The notes under the pieces: generated by a model | Told to the model about the DNA's origin: nothing | Database searches by the model: none | What the model saw: the letters and a program-made list of their open reading frames with translations, nothing else | Position numbers and translations under genes: made by a program | Assembly (NCBI RefSeq): GCF_002797495.1 | Contig: NZ_PGEZ01000001.1 | Coordinates: forward strand, 930,001-994,000 | DNA length: 64,000 nt | Source of the DNA: Mumia flava | GTDB taxonomy: Bacteria > Actinomycetota > Actinomycetes > Propionibacteriales > Nocardioidaceae | Direction: 5' to 3' | In this document: positions 16,669-24,956 of the stretch, piece after piece | Layout: each line of letters begins with the position of its first letter | How positions within the stretch are numbered: the first letter of the stretch is position 1

Positions 16669-19046
16669 CAGACACCGACGCGCTGGCCAGCCTCACCGAC
16701 GACGACGTGCGCGCACTCGACGCGTGGTTCCGGGCGGCCAACTATCTGACGGTCGCGCAGATCTACCTCCAGGACAACGTCCTGCTCGAGCGCCCGCTGA
16801 CGCCCGACGACATCAAGCCCCGGCTGCTCGGCCACTGGGGCACCGGTCCGGGCCAGGCCCTCGTCTACGCCCACATGAACCGGCTGATCCGGCTGACCGG
16901 GCAGCAGGCGATCTACCTCTCCGGTCCCGGTCACGGCGGACCGACGCTCGTCGGCGCCGGCTGGCTCGAGGACACCTACAGCGAGGTCTACCCCGACGTC
17001 ACCCGCGACGGGGCGGGGATGAAGCGGCTGTGCCGGCAGTTCTCCAGCCCGGGCGGCATCCCCAGCCACGTCTCGGTCACCACGCCGGGGTCGATCCACG
17101 AGGGCGGCGAGCTCGGGTACGCGCTGGTGCACGCGTTCGGCTCGGTCTTCGACAACCCGGACCTGCTGTCGGTCTGCGTCGTCGGCGACGGGGAGGCGGA
17201 GACCGGACCGCTCGAGGGGTCGTGGAAGGGCATCTCGTTCCTCAACCCCGAGCGCGACGGCGCGGTGCTGCCGATCCTGCACCTCAACGGCGCGAAGATC
17301 GCCAGCCCGACCGTCCTCGCACGCAAGTCGCCCGAGGACGTCCGTGCGCTGTTCACCGGGCACGGCTACGACGTGATCGAGGTCGAAGGCGACGACCTTC
17401 CCGGCATGCACCACCGCTTCGCGGCCGGTCTCGCCGAGGCGTACGGCAAGATCCGCGCGATCCAGACCGCGGCGCGCGACGGCTCGTGGGACGGCGCGAT
17501 GCCGCGCTGGCCGATGATCGTGCTCCGCAGCCCGAAGGGGTGGACCGGTCCGAAGACCGTCGACGGCGTCCAGGTCGAGGGCACCTGGCGCGCCCACCAG
17601 GTGCCGCTGTCCGGGGTCAAGGAGAACGCCGACCACCTGCGCCAGCTCGAGGAGTGGATGCGGTCCTACGACCCCGACGAGCTGTTCCCCGACGGCATCC
17701 CGAACGCCGACATCGACGCGAACAACCCGGCCGGCGAGCTGCGGATGAGCGCCAACCCGGCAGCGAACGGCGGCGTCCTGACCGAGGACCTTCGGATCCG
17801 ACCGTTCCGCGACTACGCACTCGACGTCACCTCGCCCGCGTCCACACGGGTCGAGGGGATGCGGCAGCTCGGCGCGATGCTCGCCGACTTCTACCGCGAC
17901 AACCCCGAGACGTTCCGGCTGTTCTGCCCCGACGAGACCAACTCCAACCGCCTCGGTGCGGTCTTCGACGTCTCCGACCGGATGTCGGCCGAGGTCGTCA
18001 CCGACGAGGACGTCAAGCTGTCGAAGGACGGCCGGGTGATGGAGGTGCTCAGCGAGCACAACTGCCAGGGCTGGCTCGAGGCCTACACGCTGACCGGCCG
18101 CCACGGCATGTTCGCGACGTACGAGGCGTTCGCGATGGTCAGCGCCTCGATGACCGTGCAGCACGCCAAGTGGCTCGAGGAGGCGAACCACCTGCCGTGG
18201 CGCGCGAAGATCCCGAGCCTCAACATCCTGCTCACGTCGACCACGTGGCGCAACGACCACAACGGCTTCTCCCACCAGGGGCCCGGCCTGATCAACGTGG
18301 TGCTCAACATGCGCTCGGCCGTGGCGCGCGTCTACCTGCCGCCGGACGCGAACTGCATGCTGTCGGTCGCCGACCACTGCTTCCGGTCGCGCAACTACGT
18401 CAACCTGCTCGTGATGGACAAGCAGCCGCACCTCCAGTACCTCACGATGGACGAGGCCGTCGAGCACTGCACGAAGGGCGCCGGGATCTGGGAGTGGGCC
18501 GGCAACGAGACCGGCACCGACGGCAAGCCCGACATCGTGCTCGCGTGCGCCGGCGACGTGGTGACCGCCGAGACGGTTGCGGCGGCCGAGCTGCTGAAGG
18601 AGTGGGTGCCGGACCTCTCCGTACGCGTGGTGAACGTCGTCGACCTGATGACGCTGCCGCGGCAGAAGGACCACCCGCACGGGATGTCCGAGGCGGACTT
18701 CCGCGGCCTCTTCACCGACGACGTCGACGTCGTCTTCGCCTTCCACGGCTACCACGGCGCGATCCACAAGCTCGTGCACGGACGTCCGAAGGCCGACCGG
18801 TTCCACGTCCGCGGGTTCATCGAGCAGGGCACCACGACGACTCCGTTCGACATGACGGTGCTGAACGAGGCGTCGCGCTACCACCTGGCCGTCGACGCCC
18901 TGAACAACACCGACGCGACGCCGGCGAACGCTCAGGAGCTGCGCGAGCACTGCGCCCAGATGCTCGAGAAGCACCACGCGTACGTCCGCGAGCACCTCCA
19001 GGACATGCCCGAGGTGCGCGACTGGGTGCTCGGACAGCAGTCGTGA
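16665..19046 (+). CDS. xfp: Xylulose-5-phosphate/fructose-6-phosphate phosphoketolase
   Basis: A 793-residue thiamine-diphosphate enzyme of full family length. GHWGTGPGQ near the N-terminus, SGPGHGGP, and the ThDP/Mg2+ motif starting VVGDGEAETGP are intact, as is the FHGYHG segment near the C-terminus. It cleaves xylulose-5-P (or fructose-6-P) with phosphate to acetyl-P plus glyceraldehyde-3-P (or erythrose-4-P). It is translationally coupled to ackA, forming a two-gene bypass from pentose phosphate to acetate with one ATP. GC-rich codons match the rest of the window, so there is no sign of recent transfer. Confidence 0.96.
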   Translation: MTDTDALASLTDDDVRALDAWFRAANYLTVAQIYLQDNVLLERPLTPDDIKPRLLGHWGTGPGQALVYAHMNRLIRLTGQQAIYLSGPGHGGPTLVGAGWLEDTYSEVYPDVTRDGAGMKRLCRQFSSPGGIPSHVSVTTPGSIHEGGELGYALVHAFGSVFDNPDLLSVCVVGDGEAETGPLEGSWKGISFLNPERDGAVLPILHLNGAKIASPTVLARKSPEDVRALFTGHGYDVIEVEGDDLPGMHHRFAAGLAEAYGKIRAIQTAARDGSWDGAMPRWPMIVLRSPKGWTGPKTVDGVQVEGTWRAHQVPLSGVKENADHLRQLEEWMRSYDPDELFPDGIPNADIDANNPAGELRMSANPAANGGVLTEDLRIRPFRDYALDVTSPASTRVEGMRQLGAMLADFYRDNPETFRLFCPDETNSNRLGAVFDVSDRMSAEVVTDEDVKLSKDGRVMEVLSEHNCQGWLEAYTLTGRHGMFATYEAFAMVSASMTVQHAKWLEEANHLPWRAKIPSLNILLTSTTWRNDHNGFSHQGPGLINVVLNMRSAVARVYLPPDANCMLSVADHCFRSRNYVNLLVMDKQPHLQYLTMDEAVEHCTKGAGIWEWAGNETGTDGKPDIVLACAGDVVTAETVAAAELLKEWVPDLSVRVVNVVDLMTLPRQKDHPHGMSEADFRGLFTDDVDVVFAFHGYHGAIHKLVHGRPKADRFHVRGFIEQGTTTTPFDMTVLNEASRYHLAVDALNNTDATPANAQELREHCAQMLEKHHAYVREHLQDMPEVRDWVLGQQS

Positions 19047-19122
19047 GCACCCGTACGGCCCTCCTCGAGCGGTGGAGACGGAGGCCACGGTCGCGTGTGA
19101 CGTGGGTGTAACACGGTCCACG

Positions 19123-19128
19123 TAGCCT
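19123..19128 (+). promoter_or_regulatory. -10 box of the gene at 19135 (leaderless)
   Basis: TAGCCT, 6-nt spacer, ATG at 19135. Confidence 0.6.
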
Positions 19129-19134
19129 CCCCGC

Positions 19135-19524
19135 ATGGATGCGCAGGCACGGCACAGCGTCGAGGCCTTCATCGCCGCGTGTCGAGACCGGCGGGTGTCG
19201 ACGACGCCCGTCTACAAGCGGGTCACGACCACGTCCTCGGGGCGGCTGCTGGCCTGGACCGCGTCGAAGCGACCGATCACCGAGGGGTGGGTGCTGCCAG
19301 AGCCCGTCGCGGTCGAGGACGCCACCCACGCCGTCGTCCTCCCGGTGGGGCTCGTCTACGGGGCGATGGTCGTACGGCGCAAGGTGCCGCACGCGCAGCG
19401 CAAGGGCGGGCCCTCGTGGGAGAACGTCTACGTGCTGCTGGACGAGTTCTGGCGGCCGGCGTCGCCGCACGACCACGGCCTGACGCAGGCGATGTACGAC
19501 TACTTCATCGCCAGCACCCGCTGA
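19135..19524 (+). CDS. Conserved hypothetical protein, 129 residues
   Basis: A small soluble protein I do not recognise. It has no signal peptide or membrane helix. The C-terminal half is rich in aromatic residues (WENVYVLLDEFWRP, MYDYF). The reading frame has normal codon usage, a leaderless -10 box 6 nt before its ATG, and no overlap with neighbours, so it is likely a real gene. It lies between xfp and a convergent flippase-like gene and seems independently transcribed. Confidence 0.65.
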   Translation: MDAQARHSVEAFIAACRDRRVSTTPVYKRVTTTSSGRLLAWTASKRPITEGWVLPEPVAVEDATHAVVLPVGLVYGAMVVRRKVPHAQRKGGPSWENVYVLLDEFWRPASPHDHGLTQAMYDYFIASTR

Positions 19525-19530
19525 CCCCCC

Positions 19531-19566
19531 GCTGCTCGAGGCGCGAGCGCAGCGAGCGATCGAGAG
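19531..19566 (+). repeat. Dispersed GC-rich repeat (family C), single copy
   Basis: About 35 bp, identical except for two bases to the reverse complement of 26950-26984. The core is a GAGCG-c-AGCGAGCG-type near-palindrome. It lies between convergent genes. Confidence 0.7.
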
Positions 19567-19579
19567 CCCCTCCCCGGTC

Positions 19580-19595
19580 GAGCCTTTCGAGGCTC
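19580..19595 (-). terminator. Short hairpin at the end of the flippase-like gene
   Basis: GAGCCT-ttcg-AGGCTC, a 6-bp stem with a 4-nt loop, overlapping the end of the minus-strand gene's stop codon. Weak on its own. Confidence 0.35.
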
Positions 19596-20625
19596 ACGCC
19601 GCCTTCGGCACCGCGATCCGCCACCCCGCCCACGCGAACAGCCCGAGCGGGATCGGCAGCCAGAACGAGAACAGCCGGTAGAGGAGCGTGCCGATCAGGG
19701 CGGTGTCGGCGGGGACCCCGATCACCACGAGCAGCGTCGTCAGCCCGGCATCGACCAGCCCGACCCCGCCCGGCGTGATCGGGATGATCGCGAACGTCTG
19801 CGCCACCACGTACGCGAGCAGCACCTCGGCGGGGCGGGCGTGGGCGCCGAACGCGACGAGCGCGGCGACGAGGGCGGCGAAGTCGCACATCCGGTTGGCT
19901 GCAGCGGCGACCACCGCACGCCACCAGCGGCCGGTGAACGCGACGGCGATCCGGTCGCGCTCGGCGAGCAGCCCGTCGGCCACCCGCTGCGGCGTGATCG
20001 CAGCGGTGAACACCTGTCCCACCCGGCCGATCCCCCGCCCGAACGCCGCCACCACCCGCGGCCACGTGAGCGCGGTGAAGCCGACGGCGACGATCACGAC
20101 CGCCAGGATCAGCGACACCACCAGGCCGAGCTGGAGCTGGTCCGCGGGCGGCGGCCCGATGATCAGCGCCGGGATGGTCAGGACCGGGAGAAGGAGCAGG
20201 ACCGCCGACGACAGGAGGTTCGAGGCGGTCAGACCCGACGCGACCGCGCCACCGGGCTGGCCTGCGGCGATCAGGACCTTCCCTTGCACCACGGCGCCGG
20301 TCGCGGCGCCGCCGGGGATCACCTTGCTCGCGGCGTTGCCGGCGAGCTGTCCCGTCGCGGCGACGCCCCAGCCCAGACGCGGGTGCGGAGCGGTCTCCGA
20401 CGGAGCGAGCGCGATCCGCGTCAGCCACCACAGGGCAGCGAAGCTGAGCAGCTCCAGCACCGCGAGGATGACGAACCACTGCGGCTCGACGGTCGCCAAC
20501 CGTGGCCACGCCCCGAACATCGTGAGCAGGCCCGGCGCGACCACGTACAGCCCGATCGCCGTGATGGCCAGCCACACCGTGCGCGCGCCCCAGCGTCGCA
20601 CCAGCCCCCGGAACGTGATCGCCAT
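19594..20625 (-). CDS. Lysylphosphatidylglycerol synthetase-like / flippase-like membrane protein (UPF0104)
   Basis: A 343-residue integral membrane protein with about eight helices, matching the LPG-synthase N-terminal transmembrane (YbhN/UPF0104) family. GNAASKVIPGGAATGA (about 95-110) and PITPGGVGLVDAG near the C-terminus are the characteristic Gly/Pro-rich conserved segments. There is no soluble aminoacyl-transferase domain, so it is not a full MprF; flipping or moving a lipid is the usual guess. ATG 20625 has GGGGAGG 5 nt upstream, which decides against the longer frame. Confidence 0.8.
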   Translation of the reverse strand: MAITFRGLVRRWGARTVWLAITAIGLYVVAPGLLTMFGAWPRLATVEPQWFVILAVLELLSFAALWWLTRIALAPSETAPHPRLGWGVAATGQLAGNAASKVIPGGAATGAVVQGKVLIAAGQPGGAVASGLTASNLLSSAVLLLLPVLTIPALIIGPPPADQLQLGLVVSLILAVVIVAVGFTALTWPRVVAAFGRGIGRVGQVFTAAITPQRVADGLLAERDRIAVAFTGRWWRAVVAAAANRMCDFAALVAALVAFGAHARPAEVLLAYVVAQTFAIIPITPGGVGLVDAGLTTLLVVIGVPADTALIGTLLYRLFSFWLPIPLGLFAWAGWRIAVPKAA

Positions 20626-20739
20626 GCCACCTCCCCGCTCCGGATCCGGCCGATGTCTGCCTCGGTCGACCACGATGTCATCGCGCGGTCCCCCGGGAGC
20701 ACGATGTCATGAACCGGGGTCGCCTGCGATCGCGTGTCC

Positions 20740-22854
20740 TCAGACCCGCCGGTGGACGAGCAGCGGCAGGACGTGGCTCGCGCCGGCGTCGCGCAGCGCG
20801 GCGGCTGCCACGGTGATCGGCCACTGGCTCGCCGTGGCGTCCACGACGAGCAGCACGCACCGGCCGGACACGCGCTGCGTGTCCTGGACGGTGATCGAGT
20901 CACGCCACGCGGCGGCCTCGTCCGCCGACGACATCTCCCGTACGTCGGCCGGCGGTGCCCCGACCTCCAGCGCCGACCGGTCGAGCCTGCCGACCTCGGC
21001 CAGGTGGTCCGCGACGCTGCCGACCAGCACCGGATTCCCGGCCGCAGGCAGCCCGACGACGACGTCAGGCCGCGCCGGCCACGACGAACGCCAACGGGCC
21101 AGCACGCCGACGCACGCGTCCAGCACCTCCTGCGGCGCCGGGGCATCCCGCTCGAACATCGTGGAGACCGCCTCGCGCCACTCGGGGGCATCGGCGTGGA
21201 CGAGGACCCGGCCGGGCTCGGCCGAACGGTCCGGGCCGATCCGGCCGCGCGTCCCGAAAGCACCGCCCGGCCACATCTTGCGCGGCTCGAGCACATGGTC
21301 CTCCCCGCGCAGGCACCGCGCGACCGCCGCGACGGTCTCAGGTGCCGGCGCGGCCTCCAGGCCCTCGGGGAGCCGCCCCACGCAGACGGAGCAACGGCCG
21401 CACTCGGTGGCGTGCGGGTCGTCCAGGGACTCACCGAGCAGCTGCATGAGGCAGCGCGCACCATCGGTGTAGGCCCGCATGATGTCCGCCTCCCGACGCC
21501 GCTGCGCCACCACGCCGTCGTAGTGCTCGGCGTCGTACGTCCACTCCCGCCCGGTCGCGAGCCAGCCCCGCTCGACCCGCTCGACCACGCCGTCGACCGC
21601 GAGCTGCTTGAGCATCAGCTCGACGCGCCCGCGGCGCAGCCCCGTCTCGGCCTCGAGCGCCGGGACGCTCGCGGGTGCGTCGGCATCGAAGCTCCCGAGA
21701 CCGGCGAGGAGCCGGTGGACCTGCTCGGGCACCGGGATCGTCGCGGTGGCGAAGTAGTCCCACACGCCCGCGTCCGCGCCGGACGGGAGCAGGACGGCGT
21801 GCGCGTGGTCGATCGCGCGGCCGGCGCGTCCGACCTGCTGGTAGTAGGGCACCGGCGACGGCGGCGCGCCGACGTGCACGACGAAGCCCAGGTCAGGCTT
21901 GTCGTAGCCCATCCCGAGCGCCGAGGTCGCGACCAGCGCCTTGACCTCGTTGTCCCGCAGCGCGTCCTCGAGCCGGTGCCGCTCGTCGGCGGCGAGCGCC
22001 CCGGTGTAGGCCGCCACGGGCACCGCGTCGCCGTGGACCGCCCGGATCGCACTCGTCAGCCGCTGCGCGTCGGCGACCGTCAGCGTGTACACGATCCCGG
22101 AGCCGTCGAGCCGCGGGAGGTGGTCGACCACCCACGCGTACCGCTCGAGCGGGGAGAGCTTGTCCACCACGGACAGCGCCAGGCTGGACCGGGCGAGCGG
22201 GCCGCGGAGCACGAGGGTCTGCTCACCGAGCTGGTGCGCGACGTCGGCGGTGACCCGCTCGTTCGCCGTCGCGGTGGTGGCGAGCACCGGCGTGTCCGGA
22301 TCCAGCGAGGTCAGCACGTCGGAGACCCGCCGGTAGTCGGGGCGGAAGTCGTGGCCCCAGTCGGAGACCGCGTGCGCCTCGTCGATCACGAGCAGACCGA
22401 TGCGACCCGCGAGGGCGTCGAGCACGCGCCGCCCGAACCCCGGGTTCGCCAGGCGCTCCGGCGAGACCAGCAGCACGTCGACCGAACCCGCACGCAGCGA
22501 GTCCTCGATCGACCCCCACTCCTCGATGTTGGACGAGTTGAGCGTGGCTGCGCGCAGCCCGGCTCGACCAGCAGCGGCGACCTGGTCGCGCATCAGGGAC
22601 AGCAGCGGCGACACCACGAGCGTGACGCCGGCGCCCTCGGCCCGACGGATCGCCGTCGCCGCCCAGTACACCGCCGACTTGCCCCACCCGGTCGCCTGCA
22701 CGACCAGCACCCGGGCCCCGGGCTCGACCAGGCCGGCGACCGCCCGCTCCTGGTCGGGACGCAATCGCGCGCCGTCCCCCGCGAGCGCTCGTACGACACC
22801 TCCCGCGACGTCGGCACGGGCGGCGGACAGGGGTGATTCGGTGGAGGTCGTCAT
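20740..22854 (-). CDS. recQ: RecQ-family DNA helicase with C-terminal phosphoribosyltransferase-like domain
   Basis: A 704-residue helicase. Motif 0 region LRPDQERAV, Walker A QATGWGKS, DEAH motif VIDEAHAVSDWGHDFRPDY, and motif VI QVGRAGR are intact. A zinc-binding ECGRCSVC cluster and a winged-helix region follow (about 395-500). Instead of an HRDC domain, the last 140 residues resemble a type I phosphoribosyltransferase: PDVVVGLPAAGNPVLV and VLLVVDATASQWP in the PRPP-loop position. It unwinds 3'-tailed DNA in repair; the tail's role is unknown. ATG 22854 is 7 nt after TAGGGT (leaderless). Confidence 0.9.
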   Translation of the reverse strand: MTTSTESPLSAARADVAGGVVRALAGDGARLRPDQERAVAGLVEPGARVLVVQATGWGKSAVYWAATAIRRAEGAGVTLVVSPLLSLMRDQVAAAGRAGLRAATLNSSNIEEWGSIEDSLRAGSVDVLLVSPERLANPGFGRRVLDALAGRIGLLVIDEAHAVSDWGHDFRPDYRRVSDVLTSLDPDTPVLATTATANERVTADVAHQLGEQTLVLRGPLARSSLALSVVDKLSPLERYAWVVDHLPRLDGSGIVYTLTVADAQRLTSAIRAVHGDAVPVAAYTGALAADERHRLEDALRDNEVKALVATSALGMGYDKPDLGFVVHVGAPPSPVPYYQQVGRAGRAIDHAHAVLLPSGADAGVWDYFATATIPVPEQVHRLLAGLGSFDADAPASVPALEAETGLRRGRVELMLKQLAVDGVVERVERGWLATGREWTYDAEHYDGVVAQRRREADIMRAYTDGARCLMQLLGESLDDPHATECGRCSVCVGRLPEGLEAAPAPETVAAVARCLRGEDHVLEPRKMWPGGAFGTRGRIGPDRSAEPGRVLVHADAPEWREAVSTMFERDAPAPQEVLDACVGVLARWRSSWPARPDVVVGLPAAGNPVLVGSVADHLAEVGRLDRSALEVGAPPADVREMSSADEAAAWRDSITVQDTQRVSGRCVLLVVDATASQWPITVAAAALRDAGASHVLPLLVHRRV

Positions 22855-22861
22855 CGTCGCT

Positions 22862-22867
22862 ACCCTA
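22862..22867 (-). promoter_or_regulatory. -10 box of recQ (leaderless), part of a symmetric divergent promoter
   Basis: TAGGGT on the minus strand, 7-nt spacer, ATG at 22854. On the plus strand 22861-22866 reads TACCCT, so one 7-bp sequence can serve both directions. Confidence 0.6.
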
Positions 22868-22913
22868 GGCGCCGCCCCCGACACCGTCGCACCACGATCC
22901 ACAGGGAGATCCC

Positions 22914-23324
22914 GTGACCGCCGACCAGGTCGTTGCCGTCGTCGCCGCCGGGTTCGCGCTGCTCGGCACGGTCTTCGTGCTGATCGGGCTCCTCCGCCGC
23001 CGGATGACGCGAGCCTGGCAACCCACCCGCGGAACCGTCGTCACGAGGGACGGCAGCGTCCACGGCCTGCCGTCCGGGTACCCGACGGTCCAGTGGCAGG
23101 ACACCGCCGGCCGCACGCACCGACGGACGTCGATCGTGCGTCAGTCGTTCCCGCCGCGGCTCGGCACGACCGTGCCCGTCCTGTACGACCCCGACCGCCC
23201 GGACCGGGGCGTGATGGACACCGCGGTGCAGCGAGGGACGGTCTTCGTCGCGGTCGGCGCGGGGCTGCTCGTGATCGCGCTGCTGCTCGGTGCGCTCGCG
23301 ACGTACGTCGCCGTCGCCCTCTGA
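22914..23324 (+). CDS. DUF3592 membrane protein
   Basis: A 136-residue protein with the DUF3592 layout: an N-terminal helix (about 7-26), an extracytoplasmic beta-rich domain (PTVQWQDTAGRTHRR, VLYDPDRPDRG) and a C-terminal helix (about 110-133). The function is unknown. The start is GTG at 22914 with AGGGAG 6 nt upstream. It is divergent from recQ and probably transcribed from TACCCT at 22861-22866, giving a leader of about 40 nt. It is convergent with the acyl-CoA dehydrogenase, from which it is separated by 357 bp containing two copies of a hairpin repeat and nothing else recognisable. Confidence 0.8.
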   Translation: MTADQVVAVVAAGFALLGTVFVLIGLLRRRMTRAWQPTRGTVVTRDGSVHGLPSGYPTVQWQDTAGRTHRRTSIVRQSFPPRLGTTVPVLYDPDRPDRGVMDTAVQRGTVFVAVGAGLLVIALLLGALATYVAVAL

Positions 23325-23380
23325 GCCGCACCGTACGGTCGTGCGGTCGGTCCCCGGTCGGTCGATCGGTCGTTCAGGCT

Positions 23381-23488
23381 CCGCACGTTTGCGTTGCCGG
23401 CAACGACAACTGGTTCCGGGCACCGAGAATGCGCGCGCGTCTGCGGTGCCACGAACCGCCTTCCGTTGCCGGCAACCGAAACGTGCGG
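23381..23488. repeat. 3'-end hairpin repeat, subfamily B, copy 1
   Basis: A 108-bp imperfect palindrome. The ends CCGCACGTTT and AAACGTGCGG are perfectly inverted. Inside them on each side is the self-palindromic GTTGCCGGCAAC. The inner arms GGTTCCGGGCACCG and CGGTGCCACGAACC pair at 12 of 14 positions. Confidence 0.85.
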
Positions 23489-23574
23489 CTGGTCAGAGCG
23501 AGCTCGACCGACCGCGCGCGGCAACAACCCGTCGCGCCGACAACCCGGGATGCGTCCAGCCAGGATGCCGCCGA

Positions 23575-23676
23575 GTTTGCGTTGCCGGCAACGACAACTG
23601 GTTCCGGGCACCGAGAAAGCGCGCACGTCTGCGGTGCCACGAACCGCCTTCCGTTGCCGGCAACGCAAAACGTGCG
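23575..23676. repeat. 3'-end hairpin repeat, subfamily B, copy 2
   Basis: A second copy, offset 188 bp, differing from copy 1 at only about two positions over the central 86 bp. It ends 5 nt from the stop codon of the acyl-CoA dehydrogenase. Confidence 0.85.
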
Positions 23677-23681
23677 GGCGA

Positions 23682-24878
23682 TCAGAGCTTGTAGTCCTTC
23701 AGCAGGCTGCGCCCGATGATCATCTTCTGGATGTCCGACGTGCCCTCGCCGATCAGCATGAACGCCGCCTCGCGGTAGAGCCGCTCGATCTCGTACTCCT
23801 TGGAGTACCCGTACCCGCCGTGGATCCGGAACGACGCCTCGACGACCTCGTTGCAGTACTCCGAGGCGAGCATCTTCGCCATCCCGGCCTCGACGTCGTT
23901 GCGCTCCCCGGCGTCCTTCTTGCGGGCGGCCCGGACGACCATCGCGTGCGCCGTCTCGACCTTCGTGGCCATCTCCGCGATCCGGAAGAGGATCGCCTGG
24001 TGCTGCGCGATCGGCTTGCCGAAGGTCTCGCGCTGCTGGGCGTAGGCGATCCCGAGCTCGAAGGCGCGGTTCGCGATGCCGACGGCCCGGGCACCGACGT
24101 TCACGCGACCGACCTCGACGCCGTCCATCATCTGGTAGAAGCCCTGGCCGGGCTCGCCGCCGAGGATCTGGTCCGCCGAGATCACATGCCCCTCGAGGAT
24201 CATCTCGGTGGTGTCGATCCCCTTGTAGCCCATCTTGTCGATCTTGCCGGGCACCGTGATGCCCTGCGCCGTCTCGCCGAAGCCGGGCTCCTTCTCGATC
24301 AGGAACGTCGTCATGTTCCGGTAGACCGAGTCCGCGCCCTCGTCGGTCTTGCACAGCACCGCGACGAGGTTCGAGGAGCCACCGTTGGTCAGCCACATCT
24401 TCTGGCCGGTGATGCTGTAGGAGCCATCGTCCTGCTTGGTCGCCTTCGTCGACACCGCCGAGACGTCCGAGCCCAGCGCCGGCTCCGACATCGAGAACGC
24501 GCCACGCACCTCGCCGGTCGCCATCCGCGGCAGGTACTTCTGCTTCTGCTCCTCGGTGCCGTGCTGCATCAGCATGTACGCGACGATGAAGTGCGTGTTG
24601 ATGACGCCCGAGACGCTCATCCAGCCGCGCGCGATCTCCTCCACGCACAAGGCGTACGTCAGCAGCGACTCGCCGAGGCCGCCGTACTCCTCGGGGATCA
24701 TCAGCCCGAAGATGCCGAGCTCCTTGAGGCCCTCGACGATCTGCGTCGGGTACTCGTCGGCGTGCTCGAGGTCGGTCGCGACCGGGATGATCTCCTTCTC
24801 CACGAACTCGCGGACGACCTTGAGGATCTCCTCCTGGTCCTCGGTGAGGCCTTCAGTGGTGACGAGGCGGCGGGCCAT
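23682..24878 (-). CDS. Acyl-CoA dehydrogenase (methylsuccinyl-CoA dehydrogenase-like)
   Basis: A 398-residue FAD acyl-CoA dehydrogenase. The flavin-binding FSMSEPALGSDVS, WLTNGG, QRETFGKPIAQHQ and IHGGYGYSKEYEIER signatures are all present. From memory it closely resembles the dehydrogenase beside crotonyl-CoA carboxylase/reductase genes in Streptomyces, taken to be methylsuccinyl-CoA dehydrogenase; that assignment is inference. It follows a CoA-ester lyase gene in the same orientation (78-bp gap), the expected partner two steps later in the ethylmalonyl-CoA pathway. ccr and the two mutases are not in the window. Confidence 0.85.
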   Translation of the reverse strand: MARRLVTTEGLTEDQEEILKVVREFVEKEIIPVATDLEHADEYPTQIVEGLKELGIFGLMIPEEYGGLGESLLTYALCVEEIARGWMSVSGVINTHFIVAYMLMQHGTEEQKQKYLPRMATGEVRGAFSMSEPALGSDVSAVSTKATKQDDGSYSITGQKMWLTNGGSSNLVAVLCKTDEGADSVYRNMTTFLIEKEPGFGETAQGITVPGKIDKMGYKGIDTTEMILEGHVISADQILGGEPGQGFYQMMDGVEVGRVNVGARAVGIANRAFELGIAYAQQRETFGKPIAQHQAILFRIAEMATKVETAHAMVVRAARKKDAGERNDVEAGMAKMLASEYCNEVVEASFRIHGGYGYSKEYEIERLYREAAFMLIGEGTSDIQKMIIGRSLLKDYKL

Positions 24879-24956
24879 GGTGGTCTCTCTTCGGTCGTCG
24901 GGGCGGCGTTCGTACGGCGGGGTGCGGAGCCGGGCGGGCTCGCGGGGCGGCCGACC

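Noticed and set aside
16359-19172. Minus-strand frame of 937 codons opposite xfp
   Set aside because: Antisense shadow of phosphoketolase; Val/Arg/Asp-rich with no domain.
23381-23676. tRNA or small structured RNA genes
   Set aside because: The elements are long palindromes without tRNA features (no T-loop or CCA-like end, no cloverleaf spacing); I treat them as repeats.
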